From the NCBI RefSeq assembly GCF_003347635.1, contig NZ_QDFY01000001.1, positions 868,001-932,000 on the forward strand: a stretch of 64,000 nt of DNA. The letters are read 5' to 3'. Positions 41,008 through 48,792 of the stretch are shown here, piece after piece; position 1 is the first letter of the stretch; every line of letters starts with the position of its first letter. Under the pieces are notes generated by a model. The model was not told where the DNA came from. It did no database searches and saw only the letters and a program-made list of their open reading frames with translations. The stretch is from Sphingosinicella terrae (GTDB lineage Bacteria; Pseudomonadota; Alphaproteobacteria; Sphingomonadales; Sphingomonadaceae). A program made the translations under genes and the position numbers.

Positions 41008-42060
41008 ATGAACGACCTGCCCGTCAACGACACCCGCAAGTCGGAGCTGCTCTCGACGACCGTCGAGCATATCGACATCAAGAGCTTCGACGCCCGTCCG
41101 ATCGTCGACGCGATGAAGAAGATGAGCTTCACCTCGCGCGACCTCGGCCGCGCCACCGACATCTACAACCAGATGCTGGCTGACCAGGATTGCTCGGTCA
41201 TCCTCGTGATAGCGGGTTCGACGTCCGCAGGCGGCTGCATGGACCTTTATGCCGACCTGGTGAAGCACAACATGGTGGACGCGATCGTCGCCACCGGCGC
41301 CACCATCGTCGACATGGATTTCTTCGAGGCGCTCGGCCACAAGCATTACCAGGCGCTCGAGATCCCCGACGACGACACCCTGCGCTCGCTCTATATCGAC
41401 CGGATCTACGACACCTATATCGACGAGGAGAAGCTCCAGGAGACCGATCACACGATCGGCGCGATTGCCGACAGCCTGGATCCCCGCCCCTATTCCTCGC
41501 GCGCCTTCATCCGCGAGATGGGCAAGTGGCTGATGACCAACGGCAAGAAGGAGAACAGCCTGGTCAAGCTCGCTTACGAGCATGACGTGCCGATCTTCTG
41601 CCCGGCCTTCACCGACAGCTCGGCCGGCTTCGGCCTGGTCAAGCACCAGGTCGACCGCATGAAGGAAGGCAAGGCCTATCTGACGATGGACTCGATCGCC
41701 GATTTCCGCGAGCTGACCGACCTCAAGATCAAGGCGGGCACCACCGGCCTGCTGATGATCGGCGGCGGCGTGCCGAAGAACTTCACCCAGGACACCGTGG
41801 TTTGCGCCGAGATCCTTGGCCACGAGGATGTCGAGGTTCACAAATATGCGGTGCAGATCACCGTCGCGGACGTCCGCGACGGCGCCTGCTCCTCCTCGAC
41901 CCTCCAGGAGGCGGCGAGCTGGGGCAAGGTCTCGACCGCCCTCGAGCAGATGGTGTTCGCCGAGGCGACCAGCGTGCTGCCGCTGCTGGCCTCCGACGCC
42001 TATCATCGCGGCCACTGGAAGAACCGCGCCAAGCGCGCCTTCGGCAAGATGTTCGACTGA
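41008..42060 (+). CDS. Deoxyhypusine synthase-like polyamine synthase
   Basis: A 350-residue protein of the deoxyhypusine synthase fold. The NAD-binding start is IVIAGSTSAGGC-like (VILVIAGSTSAGGCMDL), followed by VATGATIVDMDF, and the lysine of the GGGVPKNF motif is the position of the covalent imine Lys. Bacteria have no eIF5A, so such proteins act on free polyamines: they make homospermidine or bis-guanidino-azanonane. With the decarboxylase upstream, sym-homospermidine (the main sphingomonad polyamine) is the most likely product. ATG 41008 has GGAG at 40998. The gap to the decarboxylase is 111 bases. Confidence 0.82.
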   Translation: MNDLPVNDTRKSELLSTTVEHIDIKSFDARPIVDAMKKMSFTSRDLGRATDIYNQMLADQDCSVILVIAGSTSAGGCMDLYADLVKHNMVDAIVATGATIVDMDFFEALGHKHYQALEIPDDDTLRSLYIDRIYDTYIDEEKLQETDHTIGAIADSLDPRPYSSRAFIREMGKWLMTNGKKENSLVKLAYEHDVPIFCPAFTDSSAGFGLVKHQVDRMKEGKAYLTMDSIADFRELTDLKIKAGTTGLLMIGGGVPKNFTQDTVVCAEILGHEDVEVHKYAVQITVADVRDGACSSSTLQEAASWGKVSTALEQMVFAEATSVLPLLASDAYHRGHWKNRAKRAFGKMFD

Positions 42061-42074
42061 CGAGGACGGCTACT

Positions 42075-42200
42075 GCCCCTTCCTCCCTGCGACTTCGCGG
42101 GGAGGGGATCGCGTGAAACGCGGTGGAGGGGTTCTTCAACAATGGAGAGCCCCTCCACCGCACTACGTGCGGTCTCCCTCCCCGGCAAAGGCCGGGGAGG
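42075..42200. repeat. Intergenic hairpin repeat cluster
   Basis: Includes CCTCCCTGCGACTTCGCGGGGAGGGG (42081-42106 area), a perfect GTGGAGGGG...CCCCTCCAC inverted repeat (42123-42158), and CCCTCCCCGGCAAAGGCCGGGGAGG (42176-42200). It belongs to the CCCTCCC repeat group in this window and lies between the synthase and MAPEG genes. No gene is present. Confidence 0.6.
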
Positions 42201-42281
42201 AAAAATGCCTCCCCCATCCCCGGCTTGATCCCTCCCCCGGTTTGACCCACCCTGCGCCGAGCCCAGGGGGAGAATTGCAAC

Positions 42282-42725
42282 ATGCCCAGCACCCAGATCG
42301 TCGCGCCCGTCGTCGCGCTCGTCGCCTGGACGCTCGTCATCATGTTCTGGATGTTCATCACCCGCTTCCCGGCGATGACGCGCAAGCGCATCTTCCTCAA
42401 GGGCATGGTCGGCGGGCGTGGCCATCAGCTCGACGGCATCGTCGAGGACCACGTCCAGTGGAAGTCGCACAATTACAATCATCTGATGGAGCAGCCGACG
42501 CTCTTCTACGCGATCTGCCTCGCCCTCGCCCTGATCGGCGGCGGCGACGGCCGTCCCGAACTGGTCCTCGCCTGGGCGTACGTCGCCTTCCGAATCCTCC
42601 ACAGCCTGATCCAGGCCACGGTCAACGTCGTGCTCTGGCGCTTCCTTGCCTTTCTCGCCGGCTCGCTCTGCCTGGTCGGGCTGACCCTGCTTGCCGGCCT
42701 GCGGCTGCTCGGCGCCGACGGCTGA
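42282..42725 (+). CDS. MAPEG family membrane protein
   Basis: A 147-residue protein with four hydrophobic helices (about 7-30, 72-88, 92-112, 117-140). The motif HNYNHLMEQPTLFYAICLAL contains the Asn and Glu that bind glutathione in MAPEG proteins. Eukaryotic relatives are microsomal glutathione transferases. The bacterial role is unproven. A possible terminator hairpin CCTCCGCA-TTCC-TGCGGAGG (42729-42748) follows. Confidence 0.8.
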   Translation: MPSTQIVAPVVALVAWTLVIMFWMFITRFPAMTRKRIFLKGMVGGRGHQLDGIVEDHVQWKSHNYNHLMEQPTLFYAICLALALIGGGDGRPELVLAWAYVAFRILHSLIQATVNVVLWRFLAFLAGSLCLVGLTLLAGLRLLGADG

Positions 42726-43098
42726 GCCCCTCCGCATTCCTGCGGAGGCCCCTGCACATCTATTCTTAAGCAGGCTCGGCCACCATTCGCGAACGGCATG
42801 ACGGGCGGATCGCTTCCGCTCCGACACGCAAGGCGCAAACGAGCGGGCCCGCGAACGTTCGGCCCGCGCTCCCGGGCGGACCTCCCCGCTTGGCCATGCG
42901 GGACAGGGACCGGCGGGAGTCCGGTCGGGCTCCCGCTGCGCCGATGCCGCCGGCGCTGTTGCGGCGATCCGAGTCCTTTTCTCCGGCGGGCCTTGGCACC
43001 GAGGCCGCGACCGAGCGTTCTTAATGCAGGTCAGCGTCCACGACACCGTCCCCTTCGGACCGGCGATCGTGGCGCGCAGCAGATGAGGTATGTTCGGT
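42726..43098. other. Intergenic region with terminator-like hairpin
   Basis: This 373-base gap starts with a perfect 8-bp-stem hairpin (42729-42748), probably ending the MAPEG transcript, though no strong T-run follows. The rest holds only Arg/Gly/Pro-rich shadow ORFs. I see no RNA gene or repeat in it. Confidence 0.45.
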
Positions 43099-43695
43099 AT
43101 GCGTCGGTTCACCCGCAAACTCATGGCCGCGGCTTCGGCGGCGGCCCTCTTCACCCTTTGCGCCCCCGCCAGCGCCGGCGAAGCGCCGGCGGCGATCAGC
43201 GCCGAGGCGCTCGAGCCGGGCCAATATGTCTGGACTCCCGAGCGGGAGACCGAGGGCGAGATCGAGATCGTCGTCAGCGTGCCGATGCAGCTCGCTTATG
43301 TCTATCGCGGCGGCACCCTGATCGGGGTGTCGACCGTCTCGACCGGCCGGCCAGGCTACGACACGCCCACCGGCAGCTTCAACATCCTTCAGAAACGTCG
43401 AGAGCATTATTCCAATCTCTACGACAATGCTCCCATGCCCTTCATGCAGCGGCTGACCTGGGACGGCATCGCCCTTCATGGCGGAGCCATTCCGGGGCAT
43501 CCGGATTCGCATGGCTGCATCCGCTTTCCGCAGGCCTTCGCCCGGCGGCTGTTCGCGGCGACGGAGGTAGGCGGATCGGTCCATGTCATCGATGCCGCGC
43601 CGGAAGCGCCGGAGATGGCGCTCGCTCTGGCCCGCAGCGGCGGCGGCTATTTCGGCATGGGCGGGCCCGATCCCGAGCTGGAAGGCGTCGATTGA
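43099..43695 (+). CDS. L,D-transpeptidase (YkuD)
   Basis: A 198-residue exported enzyme with a signal peptide (RRFTRKLMAAASAAALFTLC...ASAGEA). The YkuD domain spans about 50-160. Its catalytic motif is HGGAIPGHPDSHGCIR (H-x...S-H-G-C-I-R), where the Cys is the nucleophile. It forms 3-3 cross-links in peptidoglycan or attaches proteins. The ATG at 43099 has GAGG 10 bases upstream; an in-frame ATG at 43090 is also possible. Start is therefore uncertain by three codons. Confidence 0.88.
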   Translation: MRRFTRKLMAAASAAALFTLCAPASAGEAPAAISAEALEPGQYVWTPERETEGEIEIVVSVPMQLAYVYRGGTLIGVSTVSTGRPGYDTPTGSFNILQKRREHYSNLYDNAPMPFMQRLTWDGIALHGGAIPGHPDSHGCIRFPQAFARRLFAATEVGGSVHVIDAAPEAPEMALALARSGGGYFGMGGPDPELEGVD

Positions 43696-43763
43696 GCAGG
43701 CCGCTCAGCATATAGCCGGACCAAGATCCAAGTCTGCGTCCGGTTCGGTCGAACGATCAAGAT

Positions 43764-44585
43764 TCAACGCAGCCCGGACTGCCGGACGATCGCCTCCATC
43801 ACCTGCCGCGCCTGGTTGGACGGAACGGCGAGGCCGATTCCGACATTGCCCTGGCCGGGACTCAGGATCGCGGTGTTGATGCCGATCACCTCGCCGCGCA
43901 TGTTGAGCAGAGGGCCGCCGCTATTGCCGGGATTGATCGCGGCGTCGGTCTGGACGTAGCTCGGGCCGCCGCCGCGCCGGCCGCGGCCGAGCGCGCTGAC
44001 GATGCCGGAGGTGACCGTTTGGCCGATCTCGAACGGGTTGCCGATCGCGACGACATAGTCGCCGACCGCGAGCTGGTTCGAGTCGCCGAGCGGAAGCTGG
44101 GTAAGCCCGCGCGGCGGGATCCGCAGCACCGCGATGTCGCTGGGCGGATGGGTACCGATCAGCTCCGCCGCCATCCGCCGCTCGCCGACCGTGACCTCGA
44201 TCGCCCGCGCATTGTCGATGACATGATGATTGGTGAGCACGAGCCCGCGAGCGGCGTCGACGACGAATCCGGACCCGGCCGAGATGCGCGGCGCGAGCGC
44301 CTGCGCCGGAACGCCCATGAAATCCTGGAACCAGGGATCGCGGAGCAGCGGATTCTGCTCGAGCGGCGAGGGCTGCAGCACCGCGATGTTGACCACGCCG
44401 GGCGAGACGCGCTGGACCAAAGGCGAAAGGCTGAGACGGTCGAGCGGAACGGCGCTGACCGGCGTGCCGGCGTCGGGCAGGCTCGTCCCGTCCCGAGCGT
44501 CGAACCACCGGAAGGCGGCGCCGCCGAGGAATCCCGCGACGATCAGCATCAGCGCCATCACCAGGGGTCGGACCTGCATCGTCAT
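43764..44585 (-). CDS. HtrA-like serine protease without PDZ domain
   Basis: A 273-residue trypsin-like protease with an N-terminal membrane anchor (about 6-26). The catalytic triad is His in TNHHVID, Asp in PSDIAVLRIPP and Ser in NPGNSGGPLL. DegP, DegQ and DegS carry one or two PDZ domains; here the protein ends after the protease domain. Start ATG 44585 is chosen because GGAGGG lies 7 bases upstream. An ATG at 44591 overlaps the upstream stop (ATGA) and is the alternative. It probably processes periplasmic proteins. Confidence 0.85.
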   Translation of the reverse strand: MTMQVRPLVMALMLIVAGFLGGAAFRWFDARDGTSLPDAGTPVSAVPLDRLSLSPLVQRVSPGVVNIAVLQPSPLEQNPLLRDPWFQDFMGVPAQALAPRISAGSGFVVDAARGLVLTNHHVIDNARAIEVTVGERRMAAELIGTHPPSDIAVLRIPPRGLTQLPLGDSNQLAVGDYVVAIGNPFEIGQTVTSGIVSALGRGRRGGGPSYVQTDAAINPGNSGGPLLNMRGEVIGINTAILSPGQGNVGIGLAVPSNQARQVMEAIVRQSGLR

Positions 44586-44587
44586 CG

Positions 44588-45793
44588 TCATTCCCTCCGA
44601 AAGCGGGCGGCGAGCTCGACATGGGTGGACCAACGGAACTGGCCCACCGGCCGCACCCAGTCCATCCGGAAACCCCCTGAGACGAGCATGGCTGCATCGC
44701 GGGCGAAGGTCGCCGGGTTGCAGGAGACATAGGCGATCGCCGGCACGGCCGATTCGGCGAGCTGGGCGACCTGCTCGCGCGCGCCGGCGCGCGGCGGATC
44801 GAGGACCACCGCCTCGAAGCGCGCCAGCTCCTTTCCGTCGAGCGGCCGGCGGTAGAGGTCGCGATGGTCGACGAAGACGGTCCGCTGGGCCCGTCCCGCC
44901 GCCGCCTTGAGCGCGAGCGCCGCGTCGCGCGCGGCCTCGGCGGCAAGCACCCGCCCCTCCAGCGCAAGGGCGAAGGTGCCGAGGCCGGCGAACAGGTCGG
45001 CGACGATCCGTGCCTCGCCGACCGCTTCCCTGACCGCCGCGACCAGGGCTGCCTCGCCTTCGCGCGTCGCCTGGAGGAAGGCGCCGTGGGGCAGCGGCAC
45101 CGGGATCCCGCCGAGCGTCACCGTCGCCGGTTCCGGCTCCCATAGTGTCTGCGCGCCATAGCCGTCGTCGAGGGCCAGCCGGGCGACACCGTGCGCGCGG
45201 GCGAAATCCGTGACCGCTTCGGCGGCGTCCAGCCCCTCCACCGCGATGCCGTGGAGGAGGATGTCCACGCCCTGATCCGCCAGCGTCAGCCGCACCTCCC
45301 CCTGTCCCCGCTTCGGCAGCAGGCAGGCCAACAGGCCGCGCAGCGGCGCCACCAGCGCGAACAGCTCGGGCCGCAGTATATGGCATTCGCGCATGTCGAC
45401 GATGCGATGGCTTGCCTCCGCATTGAAGCCGAGCAGCACCTGCCCGCCGCGCCGCTCGGCCCGGAGGGAGGCGCGGCGGCGGGTGTTCGGCGGCGACAGG
45501 TGCGCCGGGCGCATGTCGGGCGCCGCCAGCCCCTGCGCCTGCAGCGCGGTGACGATGCGCTCGGCGACGAAGCCGGCATAGGTCTCGTCGTCGACATGCT
45601 GGAGTTGGCAGCCGCCGCATTCGGGGAAGTGGCGACAGGGCGGCACTGCACGGTGCGGTCCCGGCGTGACCGCGCCTTCGGCAGAGACGAGATCGCCCGG
45701 CGCGGTCATCGGGAAGAAACGACCGCTCGCGGTGACGCCGTCCCCGCGCGCCGCGAGGCGAACGATGGGTTCGGCCTCAGCCATCAACGCCAT
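44588..45793 (-). CDS. Class I SAM-dependent RNA methyltransferase (TrmA/RlmD family)
   Basis: A 401-residue m5U methyltransferase. An Fe-S site is seen as CRHFPECGGCQLQ plus a later Cys. The AdoMet motif is VADLFAGLGTFALAL, then LDPPRAGA and the nucleophile loop VSCNPATFARDA. It methylates uridine in rRNA or tRNA; the exact position cannot be told. The N-terminal TRAM-like part is present but short. ATG 45793. The protease gene follows with an overlap. Confidence 0.9.
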   Translation of the reverse strand: MALMAEAEPIVRLAARGDGVTASGRFFPMTAPGDLVSAEGAVTPGPHRAVPPCRHFPECGGCQLQHVDDETYAGFVAERIVTALQAQGLAAPDMRPAHLSPPNTRRRASLRAERRGGQVLLGFNAEASHRIVDMRECHILRPELFALVAPLRGLLACLLPKRGQGEVRLTLADQGVDILLHGIAVEGLDAAEAVTDFARAHGVARLALDDGYGAQTLWEPEPATVTLGGIPVPLPHGAFLQATREGEAALVAAVREAVGEARIVADLFAGLGTFALALEGRVLAAEAARDAALALKAAAGRAQRTVFVDHRDLYRRPLDGKELARFEAVVLDPPRAGAREQVAQLAESAVPAIAYVSCNPATFARDAAMLVSGGFRMDWVRPVGQFRWSTHVELAARFRRE

Positions 45794-45804
45794 GCCAACC
45801 CCCT

Positions 45805-45906
45805 TCCCCCTTGTGGGGAGGGCTGGGGTGGGGGTGCGCGGTGAAGCCGCGCGCCGGCCCCAGGGGCCGGCACCCCCCTCCTAACCTCCCCCACAAGGGG
45901 GGAGGG
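45805..45906. repeat. MITE-like intergenic element with terminal inverted repeats
   Basis: About 100 bases with inverted ends CCCCCTTGTGGGGAGG and CCTCCCCCACAAGGGGGG. Internal GCGCGG/CCGCGC and GGCCCC/GGGGCC palindromes and a GGGGTGGGGG tract lie between. It sits between the methyltransferase and nnr genes and contains no ORF of note. Confidence 0.7.
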
Positions 45907-45923
45907 ATATCGCGCTCGGCGCC

Positions 45924-47312
45924 TCAATCCACGCACTCGCGCATCGCCTCCGGCAGCCTCGCCACCAGATCGTCCGCGATCAGCCCCGGCCCGGCCAGCG
46001 CGGCAGCCCGGCCATGCAGCCAGACGCCCGCGCAGGCCGCCGCGAACGCCTCCATCCCGCCCGCGCGCATCGCTGCGATCAAACCCGTGAGGACGTCGCC
46101 GGTGCCGGCGCTCGCCAGCCAGTGCGACGCGCCGGTCGCGATCGCCGCCCGGCCGTCCGGTCCGGCGGCGACGGTATCGGCTCCCTTGAACACGACCACC
46201 GCGCCGGCGCGCGCCGCCGCCTCACGTGTCCGCTCGAGCTTGCTGCCTTCACCGTCGCCGAACAGTCGCGCGAATTCGCCGGCATGGGGCGTCAGGATCG
46301 CGGCATCGCGCAGCGATCGAAGGCGATCGCGCCCGCTCTCGCCGGCGAGCAGATTGAGCGCATCGGCATCGAGGACGAGCGGCGAGCTTGCCGCCACCGC
46401 CGTGTCGAGCCGCGCCCGCGCGGCAGATCCGCCCCCCAGACCCGGCCCGATCGCCAGTGCGCCGATGCGCGGGTCCTCAGACAATTCGGTGCCGGGTGCC
46501 TGCACGACGGCGCTCGGGACGCCGGCGACCGGAAGGTCCGCGAACAGCCGCACATAGCCTGCCCCCGCTCGCGCCGCGGCCGCCGCAGTCAGCGCGCTCG
46601 CGCCCGGCATCTCGCCGGCCAGGACGGCGACATAGCCGCGCCGATATTTGTGGTCGTCGGGGCCGGGCGCGCGCAGCCGAGGCCGTCCGATCTCGTGCAG
46701 CCGGCTCTGCGCCGCGATGCCGATATCGGCCACGACGATCCGCCCCATGTGTCGCGCCGCCGGCTGGAGAAGGTGCGAGGGCTTCAGCGTCTGGAAGGTG
46801 ATAGTGAGCCCGCAATCGGGGACCGGCGACAGCAGCCGCCCGTCATCGGTCGCCGCCCCGCTCGGAAGATCGATGGCGATGGCGAGCCGCGCCGCAGCGG
46901 CGAGATCGCGCAGCCGCCCTGCCAGAGAGGCATCGAGCCCTCGGCCGAGACCGGTGCCGAACAGGGCGTCCACCAGCAGCGGCACCGGCGCCGCCTCGTC
47001 GATTCCGACGACCGGGCCGCCCCAGCTCTCCCGTGCCGCCCGTGCCGCCTCGCTCCTGGGATCGGCCAAGGCGGCAACGCGCACCTCGATGCCGCGCTCG
47101 CGCAGCTCCCGGGCGACGACATAGCCGTCGCCGCCATTATTGCCGGGCCCGCACAGGACAAGCGCCGGCAGCGGCCCGGCATGGCGCCAGATCGCCTCCG
47201 CGGCCGCGATCCCCGCACGCTCCATCAGCGCCTCCACCGGCGTCCCTGCCGCGATTGCAGCCGCCTCTGCGGCGCGCATCTCCTCCGCGGTCAGGATCGG
47301 GCGGCCGTTCAC
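45924..47312 (-). CDS. nnr: Bifunctional NAD(P)H-hydrate epimerase/dehydratase
   Basis: A 462-residue fusion. The N-terminal epimerase (YjeF_N, about 1-215) has VLCGPGNNGGDGYVVARELR and DALFGTGLGRGL. The C-terminal ADP/ATP-dependent dehydratase (about 225-460) has DDHKYRRGYVAVLAGEMPG, LTPHAGEFARLFG and SAGTGDVLTG. It repairs hydrated NADH and NADPH. The fused form is usual in bacteria. GTG 47312 overlaps the stop of the lipoprotein gene. Confidence 0.93.
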   Translation of the reverse strand: MNGRPILTAEEMRAAEAAAIAAGTPVEALMERAGIAAAEAIWRHAGPLPALVLCGPGNNGGDGYVVARELRERGIEVRVAALADPRSEAARAARESWGGPVVGIDEAAPVPLLVDALFGTGLGRGLDASLAGRLRDLAAAARLAIAIDLPSGAATDDGRLLSPVPDCGLTITFQTLKPSHLLQPAARHMGRIVVADIGIAAQSRLHEIGRPRLRAPGPDDHKYRRGYVAVLAGEMPGASALTAAAAARAGAGYVRLFADLPVAGVPSAVVQAPGTELSEDPRIGALAIGPGLGGGSAARARLDTAVAASSPLVLDADALNLLAGESGRDRLRSLRDAAILTPHAGEFARLFGDGEGSKLERTREAAARAGAVVVFKGADTVAAGPDGRAAIATGASHWLASAGTGDVLTGLIAAMRAGGMEAFAAACAGVWLHGRAAALAGPGLIADDLVARLPEAMRECVD

Positions 47313-47809
47313 GGCGCCTGCACCCGTGCCGGCAGCCGGAAGCTGTCATCGCCGATCGTCACCTCGATCCGGTCGCGGTCGAGGATAGTCACCCGCGCCG
47401 GCTCGGCGCCGTCGGCGGCGACGACGCCGCGCCCGTCGCCGGTGACGAGCAGCCGCCGGAAGCCGCCGTCGGGCTTGCGCAAGGTCAGCGTCCGCCCGGA
47501 CTCGCTCGTCCCCGGCTCGACCGTGCAGAAGCGCTCGAAGGCACGGGCGTTGCCGATCCGGCACTCGATCAGCCCGTCATGCGGATCGAGCGTCGCGGCG
47601 GGGGCCGCGTCGTTGGCGGTGGAGGCGGGGGAGCAGGCGGCGAGCCCGGCGACGCAGGCGAGGAGGACGAGTCTCCCTTCCCTGCACGCAGGGAGGGGCT
47701 GGGGGTGGGTGCGCTTCCGGAGACGCTCTGCCTGCGAGACCCCATCCCCCCCTGGCCCGTCGCTGTTTCCAGGGAGGGGAAGAATAAGCGCGGCCGCCTT
47801 CGTGACCAT
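47309..47809 (-). CDS. Putative lipoprotein interrupted by an in-frame repeat
   Basis: A 166-residue protein. The useful part is a lipoprotein signal with LVLLACVAGLAACS (LAAC lipobox at about Cys61) and a ~105-residue mature domain with two further Cys (ECRIGN and RFCTVEP). Before the hydrophobic core lies a ~36-residue segment (about 10-45, Pro/Gly/Arg-rich) encoded by a repeat element at 47673-47781. No start codon exists between that element and the signal. The gene must therefore start at ATG 47809 (or GTG 47812) and read through the insertion. Whether export still works is unclear. Start overlaps the upstream stop. Confidence 0.6.
   Translation of the reverse strand: MVTKAAALILPLPGNSDGPGGDGVSQAERLRKRTHPQPLPACREGRLVLLACVAGLAACSPASTANDAAPAATLDPHDGLIECRIGNARAFERFCTVEPGTSESGRTLTLRKPDGGFRRLLVTGDGRGVVAADGAEPARVTILDRDRIEVTIGDDSFRLPARVQAP
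47673..47781. repeat. CCCTCCCTG element inserted inside a lipoprotein gene
   Basis: About 109 bases bounded by TTCCCTGCACGCAGGGAGGGG and CCAGGGAGGGG, with GGGGGTGGGTGCG and a CCCCATCCCCCC counterpart inside. It is the same type as the intergenic copy at 29495-29600. The element lies in the coding frame before the signal peptide core and keeps the frame open. Confidence 0.65.
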
Positions 47810-48537
47810 CACCGCCGCCTGAGCGCGTCGAGGCGGCGGGCGAGCTCTTCGCCGCCGACGAGGTCGTCGAAGCGGCGATCCTGGTCGGCGTCGCTGCGAA
47901 CGCCGTCCGCGGCCAGGCGGATGCCGCGCTTGAGCGCCGCCAGGCTCTCGTCGGCATTGGCGAGGATGGCGGCGGCGACCCCGTCAATCCCCTCCTCGGG
48001 ATCGAAGATCTCGACCAGCCCGATCGCTGCCGCTTCGGCGCCGTCGATCGCCCCGGCGGTGAACAGCAGGCGCGCCGCCTGCCCCGGTCCGACGAGCTCG
48101 ACCAGCCGATGGACGTCCTCCTGCGGATAGGACAGGCCGACCTTGGCCGGAGTCACCGCGAAGCGGGCGGCCCGGCCGGCGACACGCAGGTCGCAGGCAA
48201 TGGCGAGTGCCACGCCGGCGCCGTAGCAGGCACCGTCGATCCAGGCGACGGTCGGAAAGTCGAGCGACCGGAGTCCGTCGAGCGCGCTCCTGATCGACTG
48301 GCGGAAGCGGGTGCGGGAGGCCTCGTCGGCCTGCATCGCGGCGAAATCGCCGAGATCGGCTCCGGCGCAGAAGGCATGGCCGGCGCCGGATAGGACGAGG
48401 AGGCGCGGCCGGGCGTGGGCCGCATCGGCGATGCGGCCGGCCAGTTCGGCCCAGCCGGCGGCAGGGATGGCGTTGCGGGCCTCCGGCCGCTCCAGGCTGA
48501 GCCGGGCGATGCCGTTGTCGAGCGTCAGGGCGAACAT
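47809..48537 (-). CDS. Enoyl-CoA hydratase/isomerase family protein
   Basis: A 242-residue crotonase-fold protein. The oxyanion-hole motifs are AFCAGADLGDF and GACYGAGVALAIACDLRVA. The usual hydratase Glu pair is not clearly seen: PAKVGLSYPQEDVHRL has Gln-Glu in the region. It may be an isomerase or hydrolase of the family. ATG 48537. It is the first of three overlapping genes (with the lipoprotein and nnr). Confidence 0.82.
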   Translation of the reverse strand: MFALTLDNGIARLSLERPEARNAIPAAGWAELAGRIADAAHARPRLLVLSGAGHAFCAGADLGDFAAMQADEASRTRFRQSIRSALDGLRSLDFPTVAWIDGACYGAGVALAIACDLRVAGRAARFAVTPAKVGLSYPQEDVHRLVELVGPGQAARLLFTAGAIDGAEAAAIGLVEIFDPEEGIDGVAAAILANADESLAALKRGIRLAADGVRSDADQDRRFDDLVGGEELARRLDALRRR

Positions 48538-48577
48538 GGCCTATGTCCCTGCCGCGCCGACCGCATTTTGTCTGCAA

Positions 48578-48614
48578 CAAAAAGGCCGGGCCGCTGATAC
48601 GCCGCGGCCCGGCC
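48578..48614 (-). terminator. Rho-independent terminator
   Basis: An 11-bp perfect GC stem (48584-48594 with 48604-48614) with a 9-base loop is followed on the minus strand by TTTTT. It is oriented to end transcripts from ispE or the candidate small RNA. Confidence 0.75.
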
Positions 48615-48699
48615 ACAATTTTGTCCGCGGCGCCCGTCCGGTGGAGCCGGGGGCCGCAGGCGGATGTCGGCGCGCCTACCTGCACGCCTCGACCCGTCG
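48578..48699 (-). ncRNA. Candidate small RNA ending in an intrinsic terminator
   Basis: The ~120-base minus-strand stretch lies between a sigma-54-like promoter (48711-48725) and a strong terminator hairpin (48584-48614). The hairpin arms are GGCCGGGCCGC and GCGGCCCGGCC, followed on the minus strand by TTTTTGTTG. No ATG or ribosome site is inside. It may be an independent small RNA, or an attenuated leader of the enoyl-CoA hydratase gene that starts 41 bases after the T-run. No known RNA family is recognised. Confidence 0.45.
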
Positions 48700-48710
48700 G
48701 GCACCCGGCA

Positions 48711-48725
48711 GCAAGAGGCATGCCA
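48711..48725 (-). promoter_or_regulatory. Sigma-54-like promoter
   Basis: On the minus strand TGGCATGCCTCTTGC has GG and GC separated by exactly 10 bases and a C just upstream of TGG, one mismatch from YTGGCACG-N4-TTGC. A TTAACCAT sequence, like a CtrA half-site, lies upstream at 48748-48755. Activator sites for a specific enhancer-binding protein were not recognised. Confidence 0.55.
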
Positions 48726-48792
48726 GAACGGAAACCCGCGGCTGACGATGGTTAATGGTGCCGCCGGCCTGTGCCGGAACGGGAAAAGCGGG

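Noticed and set aside
39700-42015. 771-codon minus-strand ORF opposite the polyamine genes
   Set aside because: It is an antisense shadow; both plus-strand enzymes have intact catalytic motifs and ribosome sites.
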